DNA of 64,000 nt, taken from RQOF01 sp964461135. Lineage in GTDB: Bacteria > Calditrichota > Calditrichia > RBG-13-44-9. Positions within the stretch are counted from its first letter, which is position 1, and each line of letters opens with the position of its first letter. Position numbers and translations under genes: made by a program. Below, piece after piece: positions 48,101-56,720 of the stretch. The notes under the pieces were generated by a model, which had not been told where the DNA came from, made no database searches, and saw only the letters and a list, made by a program, of their open reading frames with translations. The stretch spans positions 48,203 through 112,202 of the forward strand of contig CAYWTB010000006.1 of NCBI GenBank assembly GCA_964461135.1, in the 5' to 3' direction.

Positions 48101-48806
48101 GAATGGTCTGATAATTTTCCTGTGCCCGTTCAAACTGGCCAAGGCTGGCATAAAATTCACCAATTCCCAGAAAAGCCTCCGCCATTAGATCGGTCTCCGC
48201 ACCGGACTTTAAAACTTTGTCGAATTCATTCAGGGCCTGATCAAAATTCTGTTTTTTTATCAGCAGGTTGGCATAAAGCAACCGTCCATTGGGATAATTA
48301 TTACTGTCCGGATAACGATCCAGGAAATCCTTTAAAACCATTTCGGCTTTATCATACATCTGCTGGTCATAGTAAATCTTCGCCGACTGGTAGAGGGCAA
48401 CAGGTGCCCTGGGATCCTGAGGATAAAGAATCTTCACCGTTTCATAAGCACGTGCAGCTTCTTCCATCTTCCCCAGCTTAATATAAGAATCTCCCACCTT
48501 TTGCCAGGCTTCCGGTGCCCGGCTGTGGTCGGGAAAAGTGACGGCCATCAATTGAAATTCCGCACGGGCATTCTCGTAATTTCCGTAACGGAAAAGCGAT
48601 AAACCCAGATAATACCGGGCTTCCGGAACACGCTCACTGACCGGATAGCGGTTAACAAATATACTGAACTGTTGAGCTGCAATATCATAAAATCCCTCAT
48701 TATAAAGTTTGAGGGCATAGGAAAAATCATCGCTTTCCCCGTACCTTTGAGAAAAAACCACCACAGGTAAAATTATAACCAGGCTTATGATCATTAATTT
48801 TCGCAT
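45150..48806 (-). CDS. Giant exported TPR protein
   Basis: The protein has 1218 residues from the ATG at 48806. GGAG lies nine bases before it and the signal peptide RKLMIISLVIILPVVVFSQ follows directly; a longer form from 48854 would overlap pcrA. TPR repeats fill the entire length, about 25 or more, starting with SYALKLYNEGFYDIAAQQFSIFV and RVPEARYYLGLSLFRYGNYENA and ending with AIREFVKIP and SALYYSGQAYEKLGRKDDAIRMY. The early repeats resemble BamD/YbgF proteins. It is a periplasmic or outer-membrane scaffold of unknown partner, four bases downstream of pcrA. Confidence 0.8.
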   Translation of the reverse strand: MRKLMIISLVIILPVVVFSQRYGESDDFSYALKLYNEGFYDIAAQQFSIFVNRYPVSERVPEARYYLGLSLFRYGNYENARAEFQLMAVTFPDHSRAPEAWQKVGDSYIKLGKMEEAARAYETVKILYPQDPRAPVALYQSAKIYYDQQMYDKAEMVLKDFLDRYPDSNNYPNGRLLYANLLIKKQNFDQALNEFDKVLKSGAETDLMAEAFLGIGEFYASLGQFERAQENYQTILAKYPSESAAFPALLNLSEVLALSGKYEAALKVVNDNLLRYKTQRQKAQLNLQLAAIYITQNNYFSARKTVESISLTGLGDTLAAKTHFYLAVASAREQKYEQSLDNFNQILADSSLRSAAQSYLPEAEKQRGYVYLALKQYDRASMELHSYMSHNPAANKEKILADLFYAALENDRPEDAENLYHEILAVSPHYVYRDNLLFALGKYRFYRADYPAAKILFQQFNNNYVCSAKIDPARDYLGIINTYYVIDQQVGVNRLAKLMGRILVQEKTNELKLELARVYLLQLNDVNSAIEIVRSLLNTPADSSLTGEAYQLLAEGYRRSADLKRFKHENFSDDQARAIEAYKNAMNYVQFVDSPDSLAYSFLHEMTRNDAPEAILVEKQIQFWEHFRANYPSSKFSGRAGYILAELYFKKRNPEKALQILQNILSSADQELAGNSYYLMGKIYYEQKNLQEASRILKDFLLNITFHPLLANAFGLLAKISENEGNFETAAGFWTKLREEYDYSPAALAARTRIPEIYLLANQYQSVLKYTDPFVQETLPRDLLLGRLQEVEEPDYYFFNGKALFELNKDSKSRKVLLNYIYTEPGAKYYDEALFTLAEISLRSGDPDAALLHLQIITRNESSPFFLQASAKTADIYFERKDYEKAQILYSNLISRVADTDQKILFQARELICLINQGNLKLYDSKISAFNKVFKNHKEYDNYRAEFEFEIGKYYYKNKNFDAAIKRFETVTGKYKKTDFADDAEYHLGLTYTTLNKVDKAMDILSKFAEKYPGSSLKANIFVTLGGLYYRAEKRELAVGAFQKAVEVAKEPETRQLALSNLILIYRDLGLWDGVLSQARTYVDEFPDAEDIIDKKIMVGSAMINLNRYSEAVDYLKNLKFQANSEQEPEIQFYIGEAYFNGGQYENAIREFVKIPLLSKQTKLQWEASALYYSGQAYEKLGRKDDAIRMYREIVERPGILVELKKEAQKRIDQLKES

Positions 48807-48810
48807 AAAA

Positions 48811-51030
48811 TTACTCCAGAGGATCGCAGTTTGATAAATTTGCATATTCAGCAATCAGTTTTTTAATACTATTATTTTCAAACTGAACGGTCAACTTGGT
48901 TCCCAGGCTGGTGGAATCTACACCTAAAACCTGTCCCCTGCCAAAAACATTATGTAAAACATATTGACCAATCTTAAATTCGCTTTCCTCATCCGGCAAC
49001 TGTTCCATTCTTTTAAACGCCGAAGATTTTCGTTCCCGTACTTTTCTGCCCTTCGCTCCGAAAAACTCATCAAAACCGGAAGTCTCCTCTATCCGATACT
49101 CAAGAGGTATCTCCTTTAAAAATCGGGAGGGCAGAGAACGGTAAGTCGTCCCAAATTCCACCTGGCTGAAACGATGTCTGGTCTGCGCATGAAGAAGATA
49201 CAATTTTTCTTTTGCACGGGTTATGCCCACATAAAATAAGCGCCGTTCCTCCTCCAGTTTCGACTGGTCATTAAAATTATGGGATAAAGGCAGAAGTCCA
49301 TCCTCCAGGCCGGAAATGATAACAACCGGGAATTCCAGACCTTTAGCGCTGTGAAGTGTCATAAGCGTCACTGAAGGCTTATCAGGATCCCAGCGATCAA
49401 TGTCTGTTATGAGGGATATCTCATCCAGGTAATCCTGAAGGGTATCAGCGCCCTGATGAGAGGAAACAAAGATTTCCAAACCATTCAATAACTCATTAAT
49501 GTTTTCCAGACGTGTTTTATCGTCAGCACTATCACTTTGCTCATATATTGATTTCAGCTTAAAATCTTTGATGATACTTTCTGTGATTTGAAACGCATTC
49601 AATCGGCTCAATAATTCCCGGAAGCTGGTCAATTTTTCATGAAAGATTTTAATGGAAGAGTTGATAGCTGGCTTTATCTGCGAAATAACATCAACATGCT
49701 CCATGGCATCATAAAGCGATACATTGTTGTTGAACGCGTATTCATTCAGGGTTTTTAAAGAGGTGGCTCCAATACCCCGTAACGGGAGATTAATGATTCT
49801 CTGGAGGCTTACCGAATCACTCGGGTTAACCAGTACTTTCAGGTAAGCCAGAATATCCTTGATTTCTTTCCGTTCGTAGAATTTCATGCCTCCCACAATA
49901 GTATAGGGGACAACTGAACGGCGGAGTTGTTCTTCCAGGGCACGGGACTGGGCATTAGTCCTGTAAAGAATAACCATATCATTGTATGAATATCCATTTT
50001 GCAATGAATTTTCTTTTAAAATGGAAGTGACCTTCAAGGCCTCATGCACTTCATCCTGCGTTGGGAAAACCATTATCTTTTCTCCCGTCCCCTGCTCACT
50101 CCACAGATTTTTACCCAGCCGGTTGTCATTGTGAGCCACCACCGCATTGGCGGCATTGAGAATGGTCTGGCTGGAACGATAATTTTGCTCAAGCCGGATC
50201 ACCTTGCAGGCAGGATAATCTTTTCCAAAATTCAGTATATTTCCAATGTCCGCCCCGCGCCACCCATAAATGCTCTGATCTTCATCGCCAACTACGCACA
50301 AGTTCTGATTTTTCCTGGCAAGCAGTTTAATCCAGTAATACTGTGCCCGGTTGGTATCCTGATATTCATCCACCAGAATATACCGGAATATGTTATGATA
50401 CTTTTCCAGTACTTCAGGATGATCGCTGAATATTTCAATAGGTTTTATTATAAGATCATCAAAATCAAACGCATTGTTGCGGCGAAGCGAAACTTCATAT
50501 TCCCGGAAGACTTTGGCAATCTGCCGGGAGCGGTAATTTCCTGCCGTAGTCTCATACTGTTTAGCATCAAGGAGCTTGTTTTTGGCTTCGCTGATTTCAT
50601 ACTGTACATTCCGGGGTGTAAAATTCTCTCGGCTCATCTTTAAAAATCCCATGATCCGCTTTATCTGATTTTCCTGATCTGTGGTATCATAGATGGTGAA
50701 ATTGGATTGATAACCGGCATATTTTGCATCCCGGTGCAGGATGCGGGCGGAAATGGAGTGAAATGTTCCGATCCACAATGGCCGTACGGTTGTATTCAGA
50801 AGCTTCTCAATACGGGATTTCATTTCATTGGCGGCTTTATTGGTAAAGGTAACCGCCAGAATCTGGTCCGGCCTGGCCAGTCCTTTCTCCAGAAGGTAGG
50901 CAATCCGATAAGTAAGAACACGCGTCTTTCCGCTACCGGCTCCCGCCAGAACAAGCATTGGTCCTTCTGTGTTTTGAACCGCATCTTGTTGTTGAGGATT
51001 TAAATCTTTGATGAGACCAGTTGTCATCAT
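48811..51030 (-). CDS. pcrA: UvrD/PcrA-type DNA helicase
   Basis: The protein has 739 residues, a superfamily 1A helicase. It shows the Q motif LNPQQQDAV, Walker A GAGSGKTRVLTYRIAYLL, DEYQDTN (Walker B), VGDEDQSIYGWRGAD, LEQNYRSS, the motif TLHSAKGLEFPVVII and RRLFYVGITRA. A C-terminal Tudor-like domain (KIGQYVLHNVFGRGQVLGV), which contacts RNA polymerase in PcrA, is also present. It removes displaced strands in nucleotide excision and mismatch repair. Two successive ATG codons are possible starts. Confidence 0.94.
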   Translation of the reverse strand: MMTTGLIKDLNPQQQDAVQNTEGPMLVLAGAGSGKTRVLTYRIAYLLEKGLARPDQILAVTFTNKAANEMKSRIEKLLNTTVRPLWIGTFHSISARILHRDAKYAGYQSNFTIYDTTDQENQIKRIMGFLKMSRENFTPRNVQYEISEAKNKLLDAKQYETTAGNYRSRQIAKVFREYEVSLRRNNAFDFDDLIIKPIEIFSDHPEVLEKYHNIFRYILVDEYQDTNRAQYYWIKLLARKNQNLCVVGDEDQSIYGWRGADIGNILNFGKDYPACKVIRLEQNYRSSQTILNAANAVVAHNDNRLGKNLWSEQGTGEKIMVFPTQDEVHEALKVTSILKENSLQNGYSYNDMVILYRTNAQSRALEEQLRRSVVPYTIVGGMKFYERKEIKDILAYLKVLVNPSDSVSLQRIINLPLRGIGATSLKTLNEYAFNNNVSLYDAMEHVDVISQIKPAINSSIKIFHEKLTSFRELLSRLNAFQITESIIKDFKLKSIYEQSDSADDKTRLENINELLNGLEIFVSSHQGADTLQDYLDEISLITDIDRWDPDKPSVTLMTLHSAKGLEFPVVIISGLEDGLLPLSHNFNDQSKLEEERRLFYVGITRAKEKLYLLHAQTRHRFSQVEFGTTYRSLPSRFLKEIPLEYRIEETSGFDEFFGAKGRKVRERKSSAFKRMEQLPDEESEFKIGQYVLHNVFGRGQVLGVDSTSLGTKLTVQFENNSIKKLIAEYANLSNCDPLE

Positions 51031-51191
51031 TAAAACGAAATACTTTCAATTGATTAAATTCAGCGCTAAATTTATCAAAATATCTAATGGTATAAAAGCC
51101 TTTTTCTGCAAATTAAAGTAAATACTTCACTGAAAAGTTTCCGAAGACCGGGTAAATTAAATTTTCATTTAAATCAGATGAGGAACAATAT

Positions 51192-52241
51192 ATGCAGGAA
51201 AAAACGGTAATTCAAAAACCAACCGGTTCCCGTTTCATTTTAAATTTTGCTGCATTTGTTGTGGTGATTGCAGGTATGAAAGCTGCCAGCGCCCTGTTGG
51301 TTCAGTTCATCTTTGCCCTTTTTATTTCCGTGATCTGCTTTTCTCCCTTTTTCTGGCTCCAGCGCCGGGGGATTCCTAAAATACTGGCCCTGCTCCTGAT
51401 CATTCTGGGAATACTGGCCATTGGTTTCCTGATTGGAACTCTTGTCGGAACCTCCATTAATCAATTCAGCGCAGATCTTCCGGAATATGAAAAGTTGTTG
51501 GAAGTAAAAACTGCACTGGTGGTCGGCTGGCTGGAAAAGCTCGGGATCGATATCCCCAGAGATCAGTGGATCAACTCCTTCAGTCTGAAAGGACCATTAA
51601 ATCTGATTGGCAATATTGTCGGGGGATTCAGTAAGTTGCTCAGTAAAATGGTGCTCATCTTAATAACTGTCATATTTATTTTATTGGAAGCGGCTGATTT
51701 TCCGGAGAAACTCCGCTCAATTTCAATTAATCCTGACATTTCTCTGTCCAATTTCGCTCAAATAAATGACAACATCAAAAAATATGTGGGCATCAAAACG
51801 TTACTGAGTCTGGCAACCGGGATAAGTGTAACTCTGTGGCTTCTTATTTTGCGGGTGGAATATCCCCTGTTATGGGGAGTTCTGGCTTTCATTCTTAATT
51901 TTATTCCCAGTATCGGATCCATTCTGGCAGCTGTCCCGGCAATTCTGTTGTCCCTGGTGCTGCAGGGAGCGGAAACATCAGCTCTGGTCACTATTGGTTA
52001 TCTTTTTATAAATATGATATTTGGCACTATTCTGGAACCACGATTTATGGGAAAAGGTCTGGGACTCTCCACTCTGGTGGTATTTCTTTCCCTGCTGTTC
52101 TGGGGATGGGTTCTCGGCCCGGTGGGAATGCTGCTTTCCGTACCTCTCACTATGGTAGTCAAGATTGGCTTTGAGAGTTACGAAGATACCCGCTGGATAG
52201 CCATTCTTCTGGGTAGCGGTCGGCAGAAAAAAACCATCTGA
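51192..52241 (+). CDS. AI-2E family (PerM-like) membrane transporter
   Basis: The protein has 349 residues with about eight membrane segments in the family pattern: an N-terminal pair, a soluble central part (about residues 85-145), then the conserved C-terminal block LLWGVLAFILNFIPSIGSILAAVPAILL and FGTILEPRFMGKGLGLSTLVVFLSLLFWGWVLGPVGMLL. The family includes proteins reported to export AI-2 and others linked to Na+/H+ exchange, so no substrate is claimed. GAGGA precedes the ATG. It is divergent from pcrA. Confidence 0.9.
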   Translation: MQEKTVIQKPTGSRFILNFAAFVVVIAGMKAASALLVQFIFALFISVICFSPFFWLQRRGIPKILALLLIILGILAIGFLIGTLVGTSINQFSADLPEYEKLLEVKTALVVGWLEKLGIDIPRDQWINSFSLKGPLNLIGNIVGGFSKLLSKMVLILITVIFILLEAADFPEKLRSISINPDISLSNFAQINDNIKKYVGIKTLLSLATGISVTLWLLILRVEYPLLWGVLAFILNFIPSIGSILAAVPAILLSLVLQGAETSALVTIGYLFINMIFGTILEPRFMGKGLGLSTLVVFLSLLFWGWVLGPVGMLLSVPLTMVVKIGFESYEDTRWIAILLGSGRQKKTI

Positions 52242-52344
52242 CTAAATCGACCGGAAATGTACAGATTTAATAAGATAAGGTGATTTAATTTTTTGCTTAA
52301 TCGAAATGAATCAAAATGGACGGCCGGATTAATAACGTGAATTT

Positions 52345-53211
52345 ATGAAAAACTTTCTTATGGTACATGCCGGAGCACTGGGAGATTTTATTCTGGCGCT
52401 GCCAGCTGTTTTAAGTCTTCGGAAAAGTATGCCTGATCATTCCTTCATCGGGATCGGGCGACCTGAATATTTAGACATTGCTTCATATCTTGGAGCACTG
52501 GACTTAACCTGGGACATGGAAGCCCATTGGTTACTTCCCTTTTTTTCGGCCCGGAAAATTCCAGCTGAGCTGGCCGAAATTTCCGGCGCTGTTCTGTGGC
52601 TGTCCAAAGCCCACCGGATTAAGCGGATACTGGAAAAAGGGGGAGCAAACCCGGTGATTATATTACCCACTGTCCCTGTGAAACCGGTCCATGCAGCCCG
52701 TTTTTATCTGCAGGAGATAGGAAAATTCTACCCTGTCCATACTCCTGCAGAAATGAGCGAGCTTTTTCCCCGTATACCGCTAGATGAAAAATATATCTTC
52801 ATTCATCCCGGCAGCGGAAGCACCCGAAAGAATTATCCTCTTCAGTTATTTAAAGAGCTGGGGCTCATGCTCTCACAGAAATCTCCATATAAAATCGGCT
52901 ACATCCTGGGTCCGGCCGAGATCGAAAACGGCATGCGGGAACAGCTGGCGAACCATTGGGTTCTTAATCCGGCAAATATTAGCCAGCTGATAAACTGGCT
53001 GAAAAATACCGCACTATTTATAGGAAATGATTCGGGCGTAAGCCATCTTGCCGGTTTGTTGGGAATTTTTTCAATTGCCCTGTATAAATCGACAGATCCT
53101 GACATCTGGGGCATCATGGGAAGAAAAGCGTTCAACGTTTACGAAGCGAATAAAACAAACATCCCTGACCGAATATTTGCAATTCTCAAATCCCGAAAAT
53201 TCATTTCATAA
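52345..53211 (+). CDS. Glycosyltransferase family 9 (heptosyltransferase-like)
   Basis: The protein has 288 residues, somewhat shorter than typical 330-350. The N-terminal Rossmann half starts with HAGALGDFILALPAVLSLRK. The donor-binding half has IHPGSGSTRKNYPLQLFKEL and the family signature FIGNDSGVSHLAGLLGI near 230. GT9 enzymes add heptose or related sugars to the lipopolysaccharide core. There is no signal peptide. No strong ribosome-binding site is seen before the ATG. It may work with the LPS-linked genes elsewhere in the genome. Confidence 0.87.
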   Translation: MKNFLMVHAGALGDFILALPAVLSLRKSMPDHSFIGIGRPEYLDIASYLGALDLTWDMEAHWLLPFFSARKIPAELAEISGAVLWLSKAHRIKRILEKGGANPVIILPTVPVKPVHAARFYLQEIGKFYPVHTPAEMSELFPRIPLDEKYIFIHPGSGSTRKNYPLQLFKELGLMLSQKSPYKIGYILGPAEIENGMREQLANHWVLNPANISQLINWLKNTALFIGNDSGVSHLAGLLGIFSIALYKSTDPDIWGIMGRKAFNVYEANKTNIPDRIFAILKSRKFIS

Positions 53212-53260
53212 TTTTCAGTTCTGGTTGAATTGAATTCTTTGATAACAGGTCAGCAATCAA

Positions 53261-54376
53261 TTATTGATAAGAACTGCGTTCTCTGCGTCTGACTTCCCGG
53301 CGCACACGGTCGAAATTTTCTTTCCAGCGTGCATGTTCTCCAGCGGTTCGTGAAAAATGATGCCCGCCGTCGCCGGTTGCCACAAAATACATGTATTGGG
53401 TATTGGCCGGATAAAGAGCTGCCAGGATGGATTTTTTCCCGGGATTATTGATGGGCCCCGGAGGAAGTCCCCGGTGTTTATAGGTATTATACGGAGAATC
53501 AATTTCAAGATCTTTATTCAACAGACGGCGTGGTGGTCCCGGAATAATATACTGGATTGTCGGATCCGCCCCCAGCAACCATCCCCTTTTTAAGCGGTTA
53601 TAATAGACCGAACTTACCAGCACTCGCTCTGAATCCACTGCCACTTCTCCCTCAATAATAGAAGCCATGGTTAAAATTTTCCGGCGGTCCATACGCAATT
53701 TATTCATTTGATTATGAACTGAATCTGGTTCAAAAATAGCGAGAGTGCCCTGGACCAGGATGGAAATTATTTCCTTTTCGTCCATCTGATAATTGAAAAA
53801 ATAGGTTTCCGGAAGCAGATATCCCTCGAGGTTTGGAGCATCGATGCCAAATTTCCGGCATTCCATAGAATCATTTGCCAGAATCAGGAAACGCGAGGAA
53901 TCGATGGCCAGCTCTTTCATCAGTAAACCGGCAATTTCAATGGTTTCAAGCCCTTCGGGAATTGTCACTTTGACATTTGCCAGTTTGGGTTGAGACAGAT
54001 AATTCAATAATTGCCAGGGATGCAGATCCTCAGGAACTTCAAAAAGTCCTGCCTGCAGTTTCTGCTGGTACCCGGAAATTTTGCCCAGGAAAACGAACAA
54101 AGTCTTATGATGCAGGAGCTCATTTTCTTCCATAAGATCCGCAATTTCGCGCAAAGAAGCCCCTTTAGGAATAAAAACGGTTTTTTCTTTCTGACCGGAT
54201 ACTTTATCACTTTGATAAGGAGGAAACAGGACAAAATACAGGACGGCCAAAGCTATGGCCAGGACAAGCAAGCCACTGAAGACATATTTAAATTTTTTTA
54301 TACCATATCTCACAAGCCTGCTTACCAAAAAAATAGCAAACAAAATTCGCGCTGCAACAAGTTGTATTTGCCTCAA
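53261..54376 (-). CDS. mltG: Endolytic murein transglycosylase
   Basis: The protein has 371 residues. One N-terminal membrane segment (about 25-45) anchors it; the catalytic part is periplasmic. FIPKGASLREIADLMEE is the LysM-like domain typical of MltG. The catalytic YceG region carries IIEGEVAVDSERVLVSSVYYNRL, then LLGADPTIQY, SPYNTYKHRGLPPGPINNPG and ALYPANTQYMYFVA. It cuts nascent glycan strands and sets their length. The start is TTG at 54376, with AGAGG eight bases upstream. Confidence 0.94.
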   Translation of the reverse strand: MRQIQLVAARILFAIFLVSRLVRYGIKKFKYVFSGLLVLAIALAVLYFVLFPPYQSDKVSGQKEKTVFIPKGASLREIADLMEENELLHHKTLFVFLGKISGYQQKLQAGLFEVPEDLHPWQLLNYLSQPKLANVKVTIPEGLETIEIAGLLMKELAIDSSRFLILANDSMECRKFGIDAPNLEGYLLPETYFFNYQMDEKEIISILVQGTLAIFEPDSVHNQMNKLRMDRRKILTMASIIEGEVAVDSERVLVSSVYYNRLKRGWLLGADPTIQYIIPGPPRRLLNKDLEIDSPYNTYKHRGLPPGPINNPGKKSILAALYPANTQYMYFVATGDGGHHFSRTAGEHARWKENFDRVRREVRRRERSSYQ

Positions 54377-54575
54377 TTTCTAAACCTCTGAATCTCATGT
54401 TTCCATCTTATCTAACAAAAACCGTAAAAGTGAGTTTCCCCGCCTGATGATTTTTTTTATGTTAACCCTAAGCTGTATAATCTTTTTTAGAATAAATGTC
54501 TGAACTGTTTAAAACTGATAAATTGTTCCCGGTAATTTAACATATACCTCTTCTCGCATCGGCCAACGAATTGCT

Positions 54576-55592
54576 TCAGTTGAGACTTTTGCTGATCTCA
54601 ATCATCTGTTTTAATTTGGTCAGCGCAGATCCACTGTCTATTGCTTCATTGGCCCGGTTAATGCCTTCCCGCAGATCAGATACCAGACCGCTCACTTTCA
54701 AGGCTGCTGCGGCATTCATGACTGTCACATCCCGTGGTCCGCCCTTTTCCCCTTTTAGAATATCCAGGGTAATTTTCTTATTTAAGGATGCGTTGCCACC
54801 CTTAATACTTTCAATGGGACGCCGTTTCATCCCGATATCTTCCGGGGTTATTGAATATTCCTCAATTTTCTCACTATTTATTTCCACCACATGGGTAACA
54901 CCACAAATATTCATTTCATCCAGCCCATTCTCACCACTGACCACCATGGCGCTGAATATGCTAAATTCTTTCAACACTTCAGCAATTAACCTGGTGAGTT
55001 TCTGATCATATACTCCAATCAGTTGCCTCTTGGTCAGTGCGGGTTTGGTAAGAGGATCAAGAATGTTAATCAGGGTGCGGGCACCCAGGCTCTGGCGGAT
55101 TCCAGCAAAATTGCGGGGAGAAGGTTTGTAACGCGGGGCAAAAATAAATGCCAGTCCAATTTCCTGATAAATATGGTAAAACTGATCCGGGAACAATTCT
55201 GTCTTGATGCCAAGCGCTTTGAGAACATCAGCACTTCCGCATTTACTCGATACCGAATGATATCCGTGTTTGATTACCCTGGCTCCTGCACCGGCTGCAA
55301 CAATGGAAGCCACTGTTGAAATGTTAAATGTACCCAGATTATCCCCACCGGTACCGCTGGTGTCAATGGCATTTTCATCCGCAATGGAAAGGGGGGTAAT
55401 TCGGTCCCGGTAAGCCTGCACTGAACCGGCCAGTTCATCCACTGTACTTCCTTTCAGTTGCAGGGCAACCAGAAAGGCAGAAATTTGTGCCTCAGTTGCT
55501 TGGTCAGATAAAATTTCTTCCATCACCTTGTATGATTCTTCCCGGGTCAGGCTTTTCCCCTCCATAAATTTTGAAATAGCTTCTTTAATCAT
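54576..55592 (-). CDS. trpD: Anthranilate phosphoribosyltransferase-like protein
   Basis: The protein has 338 residues, the normal length. The phosphoribosyl-binding parts are clear: DTSGTGGDNLGTFNIST, the SSKCGSADVLKALG helix, FAPRYKPSPRNFAGIRQSLGARTLINILDPLTKPA and KRQLIGVY. TrpD moves phosphoribosyl from PRPP to anthranilate in tryptophan synthesis. The KHGNR(A/S)VSS block reads KHGYHSVSS here, so Asn-Arg is replaced by Tyr-His in the active site. No other trp gene lies in the window. It could be a true TrpD or a TrpD2-like paralogue. Confidence 0.8.
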   Translation of the reverse strand: MIKEAISKFMEGKSLTREESYKVMEEILSDQATEAQISAFLVALQLKGSTVDELAGSVQAYRDRITPLSIADENAIDTSGTGGDNLGTFNISTVASIVAAGAGARVIKHGYHSVSSKCGSADVLKALGIKTELFPDQFYHIYQEIGLAFIFAPRYKPSPRNFAGIRQSLGARTLINILDPLTKPALTKRQLIGVYDQKLTRLIAEVLKEFSIFSAMVVSGENGLDEMNICGVTHVVEINSEKIEEYSITPEDIGMKRRPIESIKGGNASLNKKITLDILKGEKGGPRDVTVMNAAAALKVSGLVSDLREGINRANEAIDSGSALTKLKQMIEISKSLN

Positions 55593-55643
55593 GTTTTTCT
55601 CTCTAAAGGCTTTCTATTTAAAATATTAATGTTTATTCAGGCG

Positions 55644-56537
55644 TTATCTCCGGATATCTACTTCATGGAGCTGATTCTGGTATTTCATATTTTCAATTTC
55701 CATTTTCTTTTTAAATGGAATATAATCTGAATATTTTGAGTTTACCGGAATAAATTGATGTTCAAAGGAGATGTGCCCATCCCGGCGGTGAACCGTTAAC
55801 AGACCAATGGTTTCCCCGTCATAGCCGGCTTGAAGTACCACCTGCCGGGGACCGATATTTTCGTATCGTTCCTGGGTGTGACCGGCAATTATAACAGCAA
55901 TTTTGGGAAATTTTTCTCTGAGTTCCAGCGCATTCCGGTAACTTGAATGACAGAGTAATATTAGTAAATCGACCTTTCCCTGCAAACGGGATATTCCCCG
56001 TGCAATCCCCGAATCCATCGGTACCAGTTTAATACCCGGAATAGATATAAAATCAAATGATCGGGGATCAATAACGCTTAATATACCTACCTTAAACTGA
56101 CCTCCAGAAATGATCAGTTGAGGTTGAACTCCGTCATGAAAAGATTCCGGTATCTCCATATTACTGCAGACTAGGGGCATTGGAAAATTCCGGTTCATGG
56201 CGTGAAAAAATTTGATTCCTTCCACAAACTCCTGATCACCGATTCCAAGGGCACTATAGTTTAGATCCTTCATAAATTCAGCCATAATATAGTTATAGTC
56301 AGGCAACGGATATGACTTTAAGAAATCTCCGGAGTCCAGAAGAATCAAATCAGGGAAGTCCCTTCTAAGCAGATCGATGGCCGTTGCCACCCGAACCATT
56401 CCCCCGGATTCATTTCCCTGGCAGTCGCAGGCTTCAAGATTACCATCCAGGTTGCCGGTATACACTATATGCAGATCCTGTGACCACAGGCAGCATACCA
56501 TGACTGGCAGCAGTAAAAGAAACGGGATGTTTTTCAT
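55644..56537 (-). CDS. UshA-like metallophosphoesterase with CxC motif
   Basis: The protein has 297 residues from the ATG at 56537, which opens the signal peptide KNIPFLLLLPVMVCCLW; a TTG five codons earlier is also possible. Only the N-terminal metallophosphatase domain of 5'-nucleotidases is present. Instead of the usual DxHG it has GNLDGNLEACDCQGNESGGMVR, with Cys-Asp-Cys. LLDSGDFL is kept. The GNHEF motif reads GDQEF, and IIAGHTQE is at the end. Changes of this kind occur in UshA-like (seleno)protein families with a Cys/Sec-x-Cys motif, as far as I recall. The enzyme may be redox-linked rather than a nucleotidase. Confidence 0.7.
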   Translation of the reverse strand: MKNIPFLLLLPVMVCCLWSQDLHIVYTGNLDGNLEACDCQGNESGGMVRVATAIDLLRRDFPDLILLDSGDFLKSYPLPDYNYIMAEFMKDLNYSALGIGDQEFVEGIKFFHAMNRNFPMPLVCSNMEIPESFHDGVQPQLIISGGQFKVGILSVIDPRSFDFISIPGIKLVPMDSGIARGISRLQGKVDLLILLCHSSYRNALELREKFPKIAVIIAGHTQERYENIGPRQVVLQAGYDGETIGLLTVHRRDGHISFEHQFIPVNSKYSDYIPFKKKMEIENMKYQNQLHEVDIRR

Positions 56538-56610
56538 TCTTAATGATACCAATTAATAACTATAATCGTAAAACCATTTTAATTCTAAAATAAGAAAAAC
56601 GATTCTTCCA

Positions 56611-56640
56611 GTATAGTATTATATCAATATAATACTATAC
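56611..56640. repeat. Perfect 30-bp palindrome between lipA and the UshA-like gene
   Basis: Two 14-bp arms (GTATAGTATTATAT and its exact complement) are separated by only two bases. It is purely AT-rich except for two G:C pairs per arm. It lies 81 bp past the lipA stop and 74 bp before the UshA-like gene. It could be a terminator, as a T-rich run follows about ten bases later on the minus strand, or an operator. Confidence 0.6.
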
Positions 56641-56720
56641 GCAGCATCAGAAAAACAGGAATTGGCAAAAGGTTCATTTAATCCGGCGGGTTACTGATCC
56701 AGCCCAGGTAAACGGACGTT

